Of a stretch of 8,341 nucleotides of DNA, positions 1 through 6,361 are shown piece by piece. The position numbers and the translations under genes were made by a program. A model generated the notes under the pieces. That model saw only the letters and a program-made list of their open reading frames with translations, did not search any database and was not told where the DNA came from. The stretch comes from an uncultured Cellvibrionales bacterium (lineage in GTDB: Bacteria > Pseudomonadota > Gammaproteobacteria > Pseudomonadales > UBA7434), in NCBI GenBank assembly GCA_937897785.1, contig CALCNB010000158.1, positions 1 to 8,341 on the forward strand, given 5' to 3'. The stretch's first letter is position 1. The number at the start of each line of letters is the position of its first letter.

Positions 1-681
1 AGAGCCTCGCACAATACCATCATTAAATACTTTTGGCATATTTTTGATGAGTGTTTTAGTTTTTCCATCGTCGCTTAGTAGACTTAAGCCTATGGTTTTT
101 TCACTGACTAAAATATTTCCGTTATTTAAAGGCGCTATGGCATAGGGGTGGGTTAAACCATCATGAATTTTTTTGAGTGTAAATTTGTGTTGTTCAGTAG
201 TTTGGATAGTATTTGGGATTTGTGGTCGTGTGCCGACACCGAGAATGGCATCAAGCCCTTTAGTTGTTCGCTTTTCTAAGATATAGACGGCTAAGGCTTT
301 TATTTGATTTTGAGTTAAGCTTTTTTTCCAAGCCGGCATACCACTATTGATGAAGCCGTCGCTAATATTTTTTATCAAACGATCAAGGCTTTCGCCGTGA
401 AGGAGGGCATTGTTAACTAAAGGTGGGCCAATAGCTTTGCCCTCTAGATTATTACCATGGCAAACGCTGCACTGTGCCAAATACAGTTCGCCAATTTTGT
501 CGCTGGGAACCCAGGCATCTCGACTGTCTTCTAGTTGTTGGGAGGATAAATCTTTTTTTGGTTCAGCTATGGCGGCGCTACTTAAAAAAAACACCAAGAA
601 TATATAGACTAAAGCATTGTGTTGAAGGATTTTTGCCTGTCCTTTTTCCTTTGAAGTCAGTAGTAACGGTTTTTGCCACAT
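1..681 (-). CDS. Exported cytochrome c / PQQ-dependent sugar dehydrogenase-like fusion protein (partial, C-terminus outside window)
   Basis: The reading frame is open from an ATG at 681 to the left edge, giving 227 residues without a stop. Residues 1-39 look like a signal peptide with a long N-region, a hydrophobic core (VYIFLVFFL) and an AIA|E cleavage site, so the mature protein should be periplasmic. A class I cytochrome c domain follows: haem-binding CSVCH at 71-75 and a probable axial Met at 115 in SGMPAW. From about residue 167 the sequence (FTLKKIHDGLTHPYAIAP, then NGNILVSEKTIG and DDGKTKTLI) resembles the first blade of the glucose/sorbosone dehydrogenase (GSDH, YliI-like) beta-propeller, which in the family binds PQQ and oxidises sugars or other alcohols. 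PQQ and catalytic residues lie beyond the window, so quinoprotein activity is inferred. A Shine-Dalgarno GAGAGG precedes the ATG, and the gene starts 21 bp after the dioxygenase stop, so the two are probably cotranscribed. The haem would pass electrons from the propeller to the respiratory chain. Confidence 0.8.
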   Translation of the reverse strand, partial: MWQKPLLLTSKEKGQAKILQHNALVYIFLVFFLSSAAIAEPKKDLSSQQLEDSRDAWVPSDKIGELYLAQCSVCHGNNLEGKAIGPPLVNNALLHGESLDRLIKNISDGFINSGMPAWKKSLTQNQIKALAVYILEKRTTKGLDAILGVGTRPQIPNTIQTTEQHKFTLKKIHDGLTHPYAIAPLNNGNILVSEKTIGLSLLSDDGKTKTLIKNMPKVFNDGIVRGS

Positions 682-702
682 AAAAGCGCCTCTCAGCGTC
701 AA

Positions 703-1611
703 TTAAGTTGGCATGGGCTGATAAGCATGCCCCCAAAAATCACCCTCTGTCGATTCGGTGGGAGGGAATTGACTCCAGTCATCAATTTGTAATCCATCGT
801 AGCCAAATTCGACAGCTATACCTCCAGGGCCCACTGAGTAAAAGCTCAGCATGTTGTCATTACAGTGCCTGCCTAGGGTAGACATAATAGGCACATTCGC
901 TTGATTAACGCGATCGAGACAAGCCCCAACTTCATCAATGCTGGTGACTTCAAACATCATATGCACGATGCCGACCGGGTGGGGGAAGTTGGCTAGCGCC
1001 AAACTATGGTGCCGTGAGTTGCTGGCATGCATAAAAATAATACGTAATTCAGGTGCCCCATCAGCAGGCGGCGGCATACGTAAATCATCGCTCATGCCGA
1101 AGCCCATGGTATCAATATAAAATGCATGCGTTTCTGCGGTCAATGGTGCGGGTATGACAGCATGGCCCAAGCCCATATCGCCGGTGACAAATTTATCGAT
1201 GCCTACTGGCGATACAAATGGCACATCGCATTCGGCCGTTGTCGTTCGGCCGTAAAATATTTCAAAGGGGTTGCCTGAAGGGTCGTTAGAGCTGGCGTAC
1301 TCGGTGACGCAGCGTAACTTAGCCCCTTGTGCATCGCCAGCAGTAACCGTGGCGTTAGCCGCTTCGAGCTTAGCAATCATGGCTTGATAATTTTCTTTAC
1401 TGCCCATATCCCAGCCACAGCCAAGCATTTGGCCTTGTTCTGCAGTTGAGACTAATATTCTAAACGGCGCGTCATCCATTTTAAGAAAACTGTGATCATT
1501 GAAGTCGGGCCGTTCAATGGGCATGAGACCTAGGATATTTGCACCAAAATTGCTCCATGAGCCTTGTTCTGTTTCGCTAATATGAATGTAAGCTAAGTTT
1601 GCAACGCTCAT
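703..1611 (-). CDS. Type I extradiol ring-cleavage dioxygenase (VOC family, BphC/HsaC-like)
   Basis: This 302-residue protein has the two-domain, four-module VOC layout and the usual length of 2,3-dihydroxybiphenyl 1,2-dioxygenase (BphC) and the steroid enzyme HsaC. These cytosolic Fe(II) enzymes cleave a catechol ring next to the hydroxyls with O2. All metal and active-site positions of BphC have counterparts: Fe ligands H150 (GLGHAVI), H217 (VHMMFE) and E268 (GIAVEFGYDG), and second-sphere H202 (SRHHSLA), H249 (LGRHCND) and Y258 (SFYSVGPGG). Active-site spacing matches BphC numbering with a steady offset of 4 to 8, so the enzyme should be functional. The N-terminal half lacks ligands, as is normal for the family. 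The ATG at 1611 is preceded by AGGA about 7 bases upstream. It is the first gene of a pair with the cytochrome-quinoprotein. Substrate (biphenyl-, steroid- or terpenoid-derived catechol) cannot be decided from sequence, and no meta-cleavage-product hydrolase of BphD/HsaD type is visible in the window. Confidence 0.9.
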   Translation of the reverse strand: MSVANLAYIHISETEQGSWSNFGANILGLMPIERPDFNDHSFLKMDDAPFRILVSTAEQGQMLGCGWDMGSKENYQAMIAKLEAANATVTAGDAQGAKLRCVTEYASSNDPSGNPFEIFYGRTTTAECDVPFVSPVGIDKFVTGDMGLGHAVIPAPLTAETHAFYIDTMGFGMSDDLRMPPPADGAPELRIIFMHASNSRHHSLALANFPHPVGIVHMMFEVTSIDEVGACLDRVNQANVPIMSTLGRHCNDNMLSFYSVGPGGIAVEFGYDGLQIDDWSQFPPTESTEGDFWGHAYQPMPT

Positions 1612-1680
1612 AATGTTTCCTATTATCTAATCAGTAAATAACCGCGGTGAAGGGATTAATATTTCTCTGCCAAGAATTTT

Positions 1681-1686
1681 ATTATA
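1681..1686 (-). promoter_or_regulatory. Candidate -10 element for the dioxygenase operon
   Basis: Read on the minus strand this is a perfect TATAAT in an AT-rich stretch. It would place the transcript start near 1674, about 63 bases upstream of the dioxygenase ATG. The -35 position at 17 bp spacing (GGTCAA) does not match TTGACA, so if the promoter is real it may need an activator. Assigned by consensus only. Confidence 0.35.
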
Positions 1687-1787
1687 CTTTGCTAATTCCA
1701 GTATTGACCATCGTGGCAATAGGTAGATTGACAGCTTGTAACCCACCAAAGTTCTCCACTTTTTGCTCAGAAGGCACAAAAAAACTG

Positions 1788-1806
1788 GATAATGAGACCA
1801 ATTATC
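1788..1806. promoter_or_regulatory. Short dyad GATAAT-N7-ATTATC, possible operator
   Basis: Two perfect 6-bp inverted arms (1788-1793 and 1801-1806) are separated by 7 bases within the divergent dioxygenase/purC intergenic region, about 35 bp upstream of the candidate purC -10. The size fits a small dimeric repressor site. The arms are AT-rich and there is only one copy of the full dyad, so chance is a real alternative. No PurR-like box (ACGCAAACGTTTGCGT type) was seen. Confidence 0.2.
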
Positions 1807-1841
1807 ATCAATACTCTCTAGTGCATAGCGCTCAGCTGATT

Positions 1842-1847
1842 TATAAT
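1842..1847 (+). promoter_or_regulatory. Candidate -10 element for purC
   Basis: Perfect TATAAT, 32 bases upstream of the purC ATG, which would give a leader of roughly 26 bases. The sequence at the -35 position is poor (TAGTGC at 17 bp spacing). Apart from this, the other TATAAT and the dyad, the 268-bp intergenic stretch 1612-1879 shows a lone TTGACA at 1728-1733 without a matching -10, and no convincing gene. Confidence 0.35.
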
Positions 1848-1879
1848 TATTGGTTTTTTAGCCTTTCGAGAAAAATCTT

Positions 1880-2995
1880 ATGAGCGTATCTTCTTCTGCT
1901 GCTGATCGTGTTTTAGCCGTTAGCAATCATCTTCCTATTCAAACTGAACTGCCTGTCCACAGTGGCAAGGTTCGCTCTGTTTATTGGCTGAGTCAAGCCG
2001 ATAGTCAGCGACTTATCGCGAGTGAAGACTATGATGTGGCGCCCGATTCAGAGTTGGCTGTGATGGTGATCAGTGATCGTATTTCAGCCTTTGAATGTAT
2101 TTGGCAAGGCGAGGGTGGTATGGCCGGTGTGCCGGGCAAGGGCGCTTCATTAAATGCCATCTCTAATCATTGGTTTAATTTATTTCGTCAGCAAGGTTTA
2201 GCCGATAGCCATATTTTAGCGGTACCTCACCCCTTAGTTTGGATTGTCCAGAAAGCAAGACCGGTTATGATTGAAGCGATTGCGCGTCAATATATCACTG
2301 GCTCGATGTGGCGATCTTACAGTAAAGGGGAGCGAACGTTTTGTGGCATTCAATTACCTGAAGGCTTAACCCGCGATCAAAAATTATCTGAATTATTAAT
2401 CACGCCGTCTACTAAGGGTATTTTGCAAGGTATTCCTGGCGTTCCAGAAGTCGATGATGTGAATGTCACAAGAGCCGATATTGAACAGAATGTTTCGGCG
2501 TTTAAATTTCAGCAAGCCAGTGATATTGACCATTACGAAACACTGTTGCGTGAAGGTTTTGAAGTGATTAGTTCCGCTTTAGAGAAGCTTGACCAGATTT
2601 TTGTCGACACTAAATTTGAATTTGGTTATGTCAAAGATGCTAAAGGAAACGATAAACTGATTTACATGGATGAAGTCGGTACGCCTGATTCATCGCGAAT
2701 GTGGGACGGCGAGCAATTTCGGCAGGGCAAGGTGGTTGAAAATTCTAAAGAAGCATTTCGCCAATTGTTATTAAATCATTTCCCTGATTCAGATATTTTA
2801 TTGAATAAAGATCGCATGACTGAGCGTACCGCTCTAGCTAAAGATAACGAGCTTCCAGAGGCGGTGTTAATGGAGGTCTCATCGACTTATGTTGGACTAG
2901 CTGAGAAAATTATTGGCCATTCTCTGCCGCAGTCAGACAACCCGCAAGCAGAAATTCTTGATGTGTTGAATGATCGTTATGGTTTAATTCGATAG
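1880..2995 (+). CDS. purC: Phosphoribosylaminoimidazole-succinocarboxamide synthase (SAICAR synthetase), long form
   Basis: Catalyses the ATP-dependent joining of CAIR and L-aspartate to SAICAR in cytosolic de novo purine synthesis. The 371 residues carry the family signatures in order: SGKVRSVYWL (28-37, nucleotide-binding start), SDRISAFE (65-72), YITGSMWRSY (138-147), LLITPSTKG (172-180), DTKFEFGY (243-250) and DEVGTPDSSR (264-273), the last two being hallmark SAICAR synthetase segments. The length and sequence match the ~367 aa form of Vibrio and related gammaproteobacteria and not the ~237 aa E. coli enzyme; the C-terminal ~90 residues (DILLNKDRM through IIGHS) are also family-typical. 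The ATG at 1880 is supported by the N-terminus, which aligns with remembered Vibrio homologues at LPIQTELPVHSGKVRSVYWL. Its Shine-Dalgarno is weak (GAG, 9 bases upstream). A MOSC-domain gene follows on the same strand. This is a housekeeping gene set between catabolic genes of the opposite strand. Confidence 0.97.
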   Translation: MSVSSSAADRVLAVSNHLPIQTELPVHSGKVRSVYWLSQADSQRLIASEDYDVAPDSELAVMVISDRISAFECIWQGEGGMAGVPGKGASLNAISNHWFNLFRQQGLADSHILAVPHPLVWIVQKARPVMIEAIARQYITGSMWRSYSKGERTFCGIQLPEGLTRDQKLSELLITPSTKGILQGIPGVPEVDDVNVTRADIEQNVSAFKFQQASDIDHYETLLREGFEVISSALEKLDQIFVDTKFEFGYVKDAKGNDKLIYMDEVGTPDSSRMWDGEQFRQGKVVENSKEAFRQLLLNHFPDSDILLNKDRMTERTALAKDNELPEAVLMEVSSTYVGLAEKIIGHSLPQSDNPQAEILDVLNDRYGLIR

Positions 2996-3006
2996 AAGAG
3001 TCGCGC

Positions 3007-3013
3007 GAGAGGA
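3007..3013 (+). promoter_or_regulatory. Shine-Dalgarno GAGAGGA that bears on the MOSC gene start
   Basis: This purine-rich match to the anti-Shine-Dalgarno lies just after the purC stop. It is too far (66 bases) from the TTG at 3080 to serve it, but stands 9 bases before an in-frame ATT at 3023. No ATG, GTG or TTG lies in frame between the purC stop and 3080. This suggests initiation at ATT, a rare start codon known from infC. Confidence 0.45.
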
Positions 3014-3079
3014 TTTAAGTCAATTAATAGCCACTACCAACTTGTTCGTACTTATACTCAGCATTTACCAGCAGGTCAG

Positions 3080-3562
3080 TTGAATTGGATTGGTCTTCGA
3101 CCCGCTAGAAAAGTTGCAATGCTTGAGGTTGAGCAGGTTCTCGCGGTTGAGGGTTTGGGCTTGGAAGGCGATCGACGTTGTCAAGGTAAGCCGGGTTCAG
3201 CTCGGCAAATCACTATTATTAGTGAAGAATATATTGCTCAAATAGAATATTTCATGGCGTTGCGTCGTGGTCAAGGTCAGGGCGATATTTTTGGCGACCA
3301 TCAACCGGTAGTGCCGGCTATGCTACGAAGAAACTTAGTCGTTAGTGGCATTAACTTAACTGCGATTCGACATCAAAGGCTTCGTATCGGTGAGGCCGAA
3401 ATTGAAACAAATGCCTTATGCGACCCTTGCTCGCGAATGGAGCAGGTGCTGGGCCAAGGCGGTTTTGCTGCGATGTTAGGGCATGGCGGTTTATGCGCTA
3501 AAATCACCAAGGGTGGCATCATTAGGCGGGGCGATTCAGTCCAACTTCTCAACCCTTACTGA
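3080..3562 (+). CDS. MOSC-domain protein (start uncertain; may begin at ATT 3023)
   Basis: From the TTG at 3080 the protein has 160 residues and is nearly all MOSC domain, the fold found at the C-terminus of molybdenum cofactor sulfurase and in stand-alone proteins such as YiiM. Visible signatures are a first strand WIGLRPARK (3-11), GLEGDR (27-32), LRRNLVVSGINL (82-93), the conserved cysteine region ETNALCDPC (109-117, key C114), GHGGLCAKI (134-142) and GGIIRRGDSV (145-154). The family binds Mo or sulfur-loaded cofactor through the conserved Cys; the specific role of this stand-alone version is unknown. The frame is open back to the purC stop, and the residues before 3080 (YQLVRTYTQHLPAGQ) look like the short helix and linker that precede WIGLRPAR in homologues as I remember them. 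The true start may therefore be ATT at 3023, served by GAGAGGA at 3007-3013; TTG is given here as the nearest standard initiator. It is probably cotranscribed with purC and ends 16 bp from the convergent SDR gene; no clear terminator hairpin separates them. Confidence 0.85.
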   Translation: MNWIGLRPARKVAMLEVEQVLAVEGLGLEGDRRCQGKPGSARQITIISEEYIAQIEYFMALRRGQGQGDIFGDHQPVVPAMLRRNLVVSGINLTAIRHQRLRIGEAEIETNALCDPCSRMEQVLGQGGFAAMLGHGGLCAKITKGGIIRRGDSVQLLNPY

Positions 3563-3578
3563 TCCAATTCTGAAATTT

Positions 3579-4376
3579 TTATACGGGGTTAGGTGAGCCG
3601 GGTAAAAAGTCGATGTATTTGCCCGTCGTCATGCCTCCGTCAACGGCAATTTCTGCCCCCATGCAATGCACAGCATCTGCGCTGGCTAAAAACGCAACCA
3701 CGCTGGCAATGTTTTCAGGTTCGGCACCGTGTTGAGCGGGATATTTTTTATAAGGCTCATCAAATTCAGTTTTCTCCAATGCGGTTGGATTGGCCATCGG
3801 AGTATTCACTCCACCAGGGTGAACCGAATTAACGCGAATACCCAAAGGCCCTAACTCCATCGCCGATGCCTTGGTGTAACCACGCACCGCCCATTTTGAT
3901 GCAATATATGCCGATAAGCCATTCACAGAAGACAAACCTTCTGACGATGACATATTGATAATGGCGCCGCCACCGGCTTTGGAAATATGCGGTGCCGCGG
4001 CTTGAGTTCCCAGCATCACGGACAGCAAATTAATGTTTAAGGTAGTCTGAATTTCCTCTAAGGAATAGTCCAATAAACCATTAAATATACACACGCCTGC
4101 GTTGTTAACCAGAATGTTAAGATTGCCGTAAGCTGAAATAGTGTGCTCAATAACATTTTGCCATTGGCTAGCTTGGGTCACGTCATGCTGAACAAATAAA
4201 GCTTGATTTCCCAGGATTTTAGCGGCCGTATGACCAGCATCGTTATTAATATCAGTAATCACCACTTGCGCACCCTCACTTATCAGTCTGGCAGCGGTTG
4301 CTCTACCGATGCCACCAGCCCCACCAGTGATAATGGCTGTTTGCCCTGCTAGTCGTTGCTGTAATGGTATGTTCAT
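3579..4376 (-). CDS. Classical short-chain dehydrogenase, 3-alpha/20-beta-hydroxysteroid dehydrogenase-like
   Basis: An NAD-dependent cytosolic oxidoreductase of 265 residues, expected to interconvert a secondary alcohol and a ketone. The Rossmann motif TGGAGGIG is at 17-24, D42 after the second strand favours NAD(H) over NADP(H), NNAG is at 91-94, and the catalytic set is N116, S144, Y157 and K161 (YIASK). The segment YIASKWAVRGYTKASAMELG followed by GIRVNSVHPGGVNTPM is typical of 3-alpha/20-beta-hydroxysteroid dehydrogenases and cyclopentanol dehydrogenases. The ATG at 4376 has a strong AAGGAG 7 bases upstream. It is the last gene of the four-gene operon, 31 bp after the monooxygenase, and the best candidate for making the ketone that the BVMO uses. 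The substrate (steroid, alicyclic or other) is inferred from family likeness only. Confidence 0.88.
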   Translation of the reverse strand: MNIPLQQRLAGQTAIITGGAGGIGRATAARLISEGAQVVITDINNDAGHTAAKILGNQALFVQHDVTQASQWQNVIEHTISAYGNLNILVNNAGVCIFNGLLDYSLEEIQTTLNINLLSVMLGTQAAAPHISKAGGGAIINMSSSEGLSSVNGLSAYIASKWAVRGYTKASAMELGPLGIRVNSVHPGGVNTPMANPTALEKTEFDEPYKKYPAQHGAEPENIASVVAFLASADAVHCMGAEIAVDGGMTTGKYIDFLPGSPNPV

Positions 4377-4383
4377 AGTATTT

Positions 4384-4389
4384 CTCCTT
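4384..4389 (-). promoter_or_regulatory. Strong Shine-Dalgarno AAGGAG of the last operon gene
   Basis: On the minus strand AAGGAG sits 7 bases from the ATG at 4376. It is the best ribosome binding site in the operon, suggesting that this SDR is translated more strongly than the GTG-started monooxygenase before it. Confidence 0.7.
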
Positions 4390-4407
4390 GCAGGATAAGT
4401 AATATTA

Positions 4408-6345
4408 TTACTGAACAGTAAATTGCTCTGCCTCTGGCGCTAAGGTCCATTGCCAATAGTCGGCTAATCGCCAAGGGGTATTTGTGGTGATGTGACCTTG
4501 TGAGTTTTTATACCAACTGCCGGCGCCTTCGTGAACCCAGACTGTTTTGGAAAACTCATGTTGTACGCGTTGGTTATAGGCTTCATTCACTTCTGATTTG
4601 ATTTCAATAGTATCGGCATTGGCGCTAACTTGAAGCTCGATACACTTTAATATGTAGCGAATTTGGCATTCAGAATTGAAAAAGAGTGTGCCTGCATGTG
4701 CTAAGTTAGTATTCGGCCCATACATACAATAGAAGTTGGGAAATTCAGGCACAGTAATACCTAAATAGGCTTTTGGATTGTCGCCCCATAGGGTATTCAA
4801 TGATTGATTATTTCTGCCAGTAATATTCATCGGGTAAAGCCATTTATTAGCATGAAATCCGGTCGCATAAATAATCACATCAACCTCGGTATGCAGTGCT
4901 TCAGAAGCCGATTGATGATGAATGCCTGTTGCATCTATGGCTTTAATATTATCAGTAATTAATTCAACATGGGGTTGTTGTAAAGCAGCTAGCCAGCTGC
5001 CATTGTCTTGTAAAATACGCTTTACGAAGGGCGGATAACGCGGGACTACCTTGTTTAATAACTCGGGGTCTTTCACCTGGCTCTTGATCCACTCAGTGGC
5101 ATGCTCACGGTACATGTCATTAGCGGCATTGATTGAACGCTCTTGATCGGGCCAATCTTCATCTCTTATTAAGGTTGGTAGCAAGGCATCGGCGGATACC
5201 CAGAAAAGTAAGAATCGATAAAAACGATCATAGAAGGGAATGTGAGTTAACAACCACTGTGTACCAGAGTCAATATCATCATGGTAGCCTGGGTTGGGAA
5301 ACATCCATGCAGGCGAGCGTTGAAAAACTTTCATTTTTTTTGCCACTTTTGCAATTTCAGGCGCTAACTGAAAAGCACTGGCGCCACTGCCAATAATGGC
5401 AACTGTTTTATCACTTAAATCATGTTGATGTTGAAATTGTGCACTGTGGAATTGTGCACCATCAAAGGAATCTGACCCATGAATGTCTGGTATTTTAGGT
5501 CGGTTAAGCTGACCAACAGCTGATATGACGCTGTTAGCAATGAGTGTTGATTGTTCACCGGTATGATGATTATGGGTGGTGATATGCCAGTGCTTTTGAT
5601 TTTCAACCCAATTGACGGCGGTGGCTTCGGTGTTGTACTGAATGCAAGCCTGCAGCTGATATTTTTCGACGCAGTGATCAAAATAAGTTTTTAATTCTTT
5701 TTGCTGTGGGTAGAACTGTTGCCAGCTATTACTGGGTTCAAAACTGTAGCAATAAATTTGAGCGGGTATATCGACGCGTGCACCTGGGTATGAGTTCTCA
5801 TACCAAGTACCCCCTTTGTCGGGATTTTTTTCAAGTAAAATATAAGGGATATTATTCTGTTTTAGGCGAATGGCCGCTAATATTCCCGACATGCCGCCAC
5901 CGATAACCACCACGGCATGTTCACTCAATGGTTTTTTAAATCGAGAGTCTAAACAGACCTCGCGAGGGTCAGTGTTTTCTAATGCCAGCTCTTCTAGCAT
6001 CATTTTACTCGAATCTTTTGGGATTTCCTGACCTGCAGTGAAGCACATCAGTTGATACAGTTTTTCCTCACAGGGCAATTCGGGCAGTATAAAGTTATTG
6101 CGTTGGTAATCTTTGATAACCTCGAGCGCTTCATCTCTTATCGTCTCTTGATCTTCTGCTGACATAAAGCCTTGCACTTCACCTAGCATGCCTTGCCCTG
6201 GTTTAATACTGCCATTTAATCGTGAAAAGTCACCATCGATTAGCATCATGGCTGACATCAGCGCAGGCACACTGGCGCTATTTAAAGCTTGGCGTATAGC
6301 TTCTTCATTATCCCTAAAAGTAGGGTAGCGGTTTTCATGGTTCAC
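4408..6345 (-). CDS. Baeyer-Villiger-type flavin monooxygenase with N-terminal extension (HAPMO-like)
   Basis: An FAD- and NADPH-dependent enzyme of 645 residues, predicted to insert one oxygen next to a carbonyl to give an ester or lactone. About 140 residues without a nucleotide-binding motif precede the catalytic part, as in the 640-residue 4-hydroxyacetophenone monooxygenase (HAPMO). Then come the FAD site VIGGGMSGI (147-155), the BVMO signature GGTWYENSYPGARVD (178-192), the NADPH site IIGSGASA (317-324), a conserved active-site Arg (R343 in FQRSPAW) and the ATG motif YATGF (493-497). The main fingerprint FxGxxxHxxxW(P/D) reads F294-D-G-A-Q-F-H300-S-A-Q-F304-Q: F, G and H are kept but W is replaced by F and P/D by Q. 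Activity is likely but scope may differ. The start is GTG at 6345 with AGGA 7 bases upstream, and the site is close to the stop of the preceding SDR, so translation is probably coupled. It is the third gene of the operon, after an esterase and an SDR. Confidence 0.9.
   Translation of the reverse strand: MNHENRYPTFRDNEEAIRQALNSASVPALMSAMMLIDGDFSRLNGSIKPGQGMLGEVQGFMSAEDQETIRDEALEVIKDYQRNNFILPELPCEEKLYQLMCFTAGQEIPKDSSKMMLEELALENTDPREVCLDSRFKKPLSEHAVVVIGGGMSGILAAIRLKQNNIPYILLEKNPDKGGTWYENSYPGARVDIPAQIYCYSFEPSNSWQQFYPQQKELKTYFDHCVEKYQLQACIQYNTEATAVNWVENQKHWHITTHNHHTGEQSTLIANSVISAVGQLNRPKIPDIHGSDSFDGAQFHSAQFQHQHDLSDKTVAIIGSGASAFQLAPEIAKVAKKMKVFQRSPAWMFPNPGYHDDIDSGTQWLLTHIPFYDRFYRFLLFWVSADALLPTLIRDEDWPDQERSINAANDMYREHATEWIKSQVKDPELLNKVVPRYPPFVKRILQDNGSWLAALQQPHVELITDNIKAIDATGIHHQSASEALHTEVDVIIYATGFHANKWLYPMNITGRNNQSLNTLWGDNPKAYLGITVPEFPNFYCMYGPNTNLAHAGTLFFNSECQIRYILKCIELQVSANADTIEIKSEVNEAYNQRVQHEFSKTVWVHEGAGSWYKNSQGHITTNTPWRLADYWQWTLAPEAEQFTVQ
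5435..5459. repeat. 10-bp direct repeat at 15-nt spacing inside the BVMO fingerprint
   Basis: AATTGTGCAC occurs at 5435-5444 and again at 5450-5459, exactly five codons apart. On the coding (minus) strand the two copies encode the two AQF triplets of residues 297-304, AQF-HS-AQF, the second of which covers the place of the fingerprint tryptophan. The repeat suggests a local in-frame duplication or gene conversion, or may be chance from repeated codon use. Confidence 0.6.
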
Positions 6346-6361
6346 GATTAAATCCTATTTT

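Noticed and set aside
410..683. Plus-strand frames of 65 and 69 codons opposite the cytochrome-quinoprotein gene
   Set aside because: They lie antisense to a frame with a clear signal peptide and CxxCH motif, and their own products show no recognisable features.
1728..1733. Perfect TTGACA -35 hexamer upstream of purC
   Set aside because: At 16-18 bp spacing there is no acceptable -10 (GTTCTC region), and it lies about 150 bp from the ATG.
1647..1883. 78-codon plus-strand frame from a GTG, overlapping the purC start by ATGA
   Set aside because: There is no Shine-Dalgarno, the composition looks like translated intergenic DNA, and it resembles no known family. The ATGA overlap with purC is tempting but the intergenic promoter signals explain the region better.
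3563..3578. AATT-CTGA-AATT followed by a T-run between the convergent MOSC and SDR genes, as a terminator
   Set aside because: The stem is only 4 A/T pairs, too weak for an intrinsic terminator; the T-run alone is not enough.
5415..5681. 88-codon minus-strand frame inside the BVMO gene
   Set aside because: It is in another frame of the same strand within a well-conserved enzyme; it shows no ribosome binding site or known domain.
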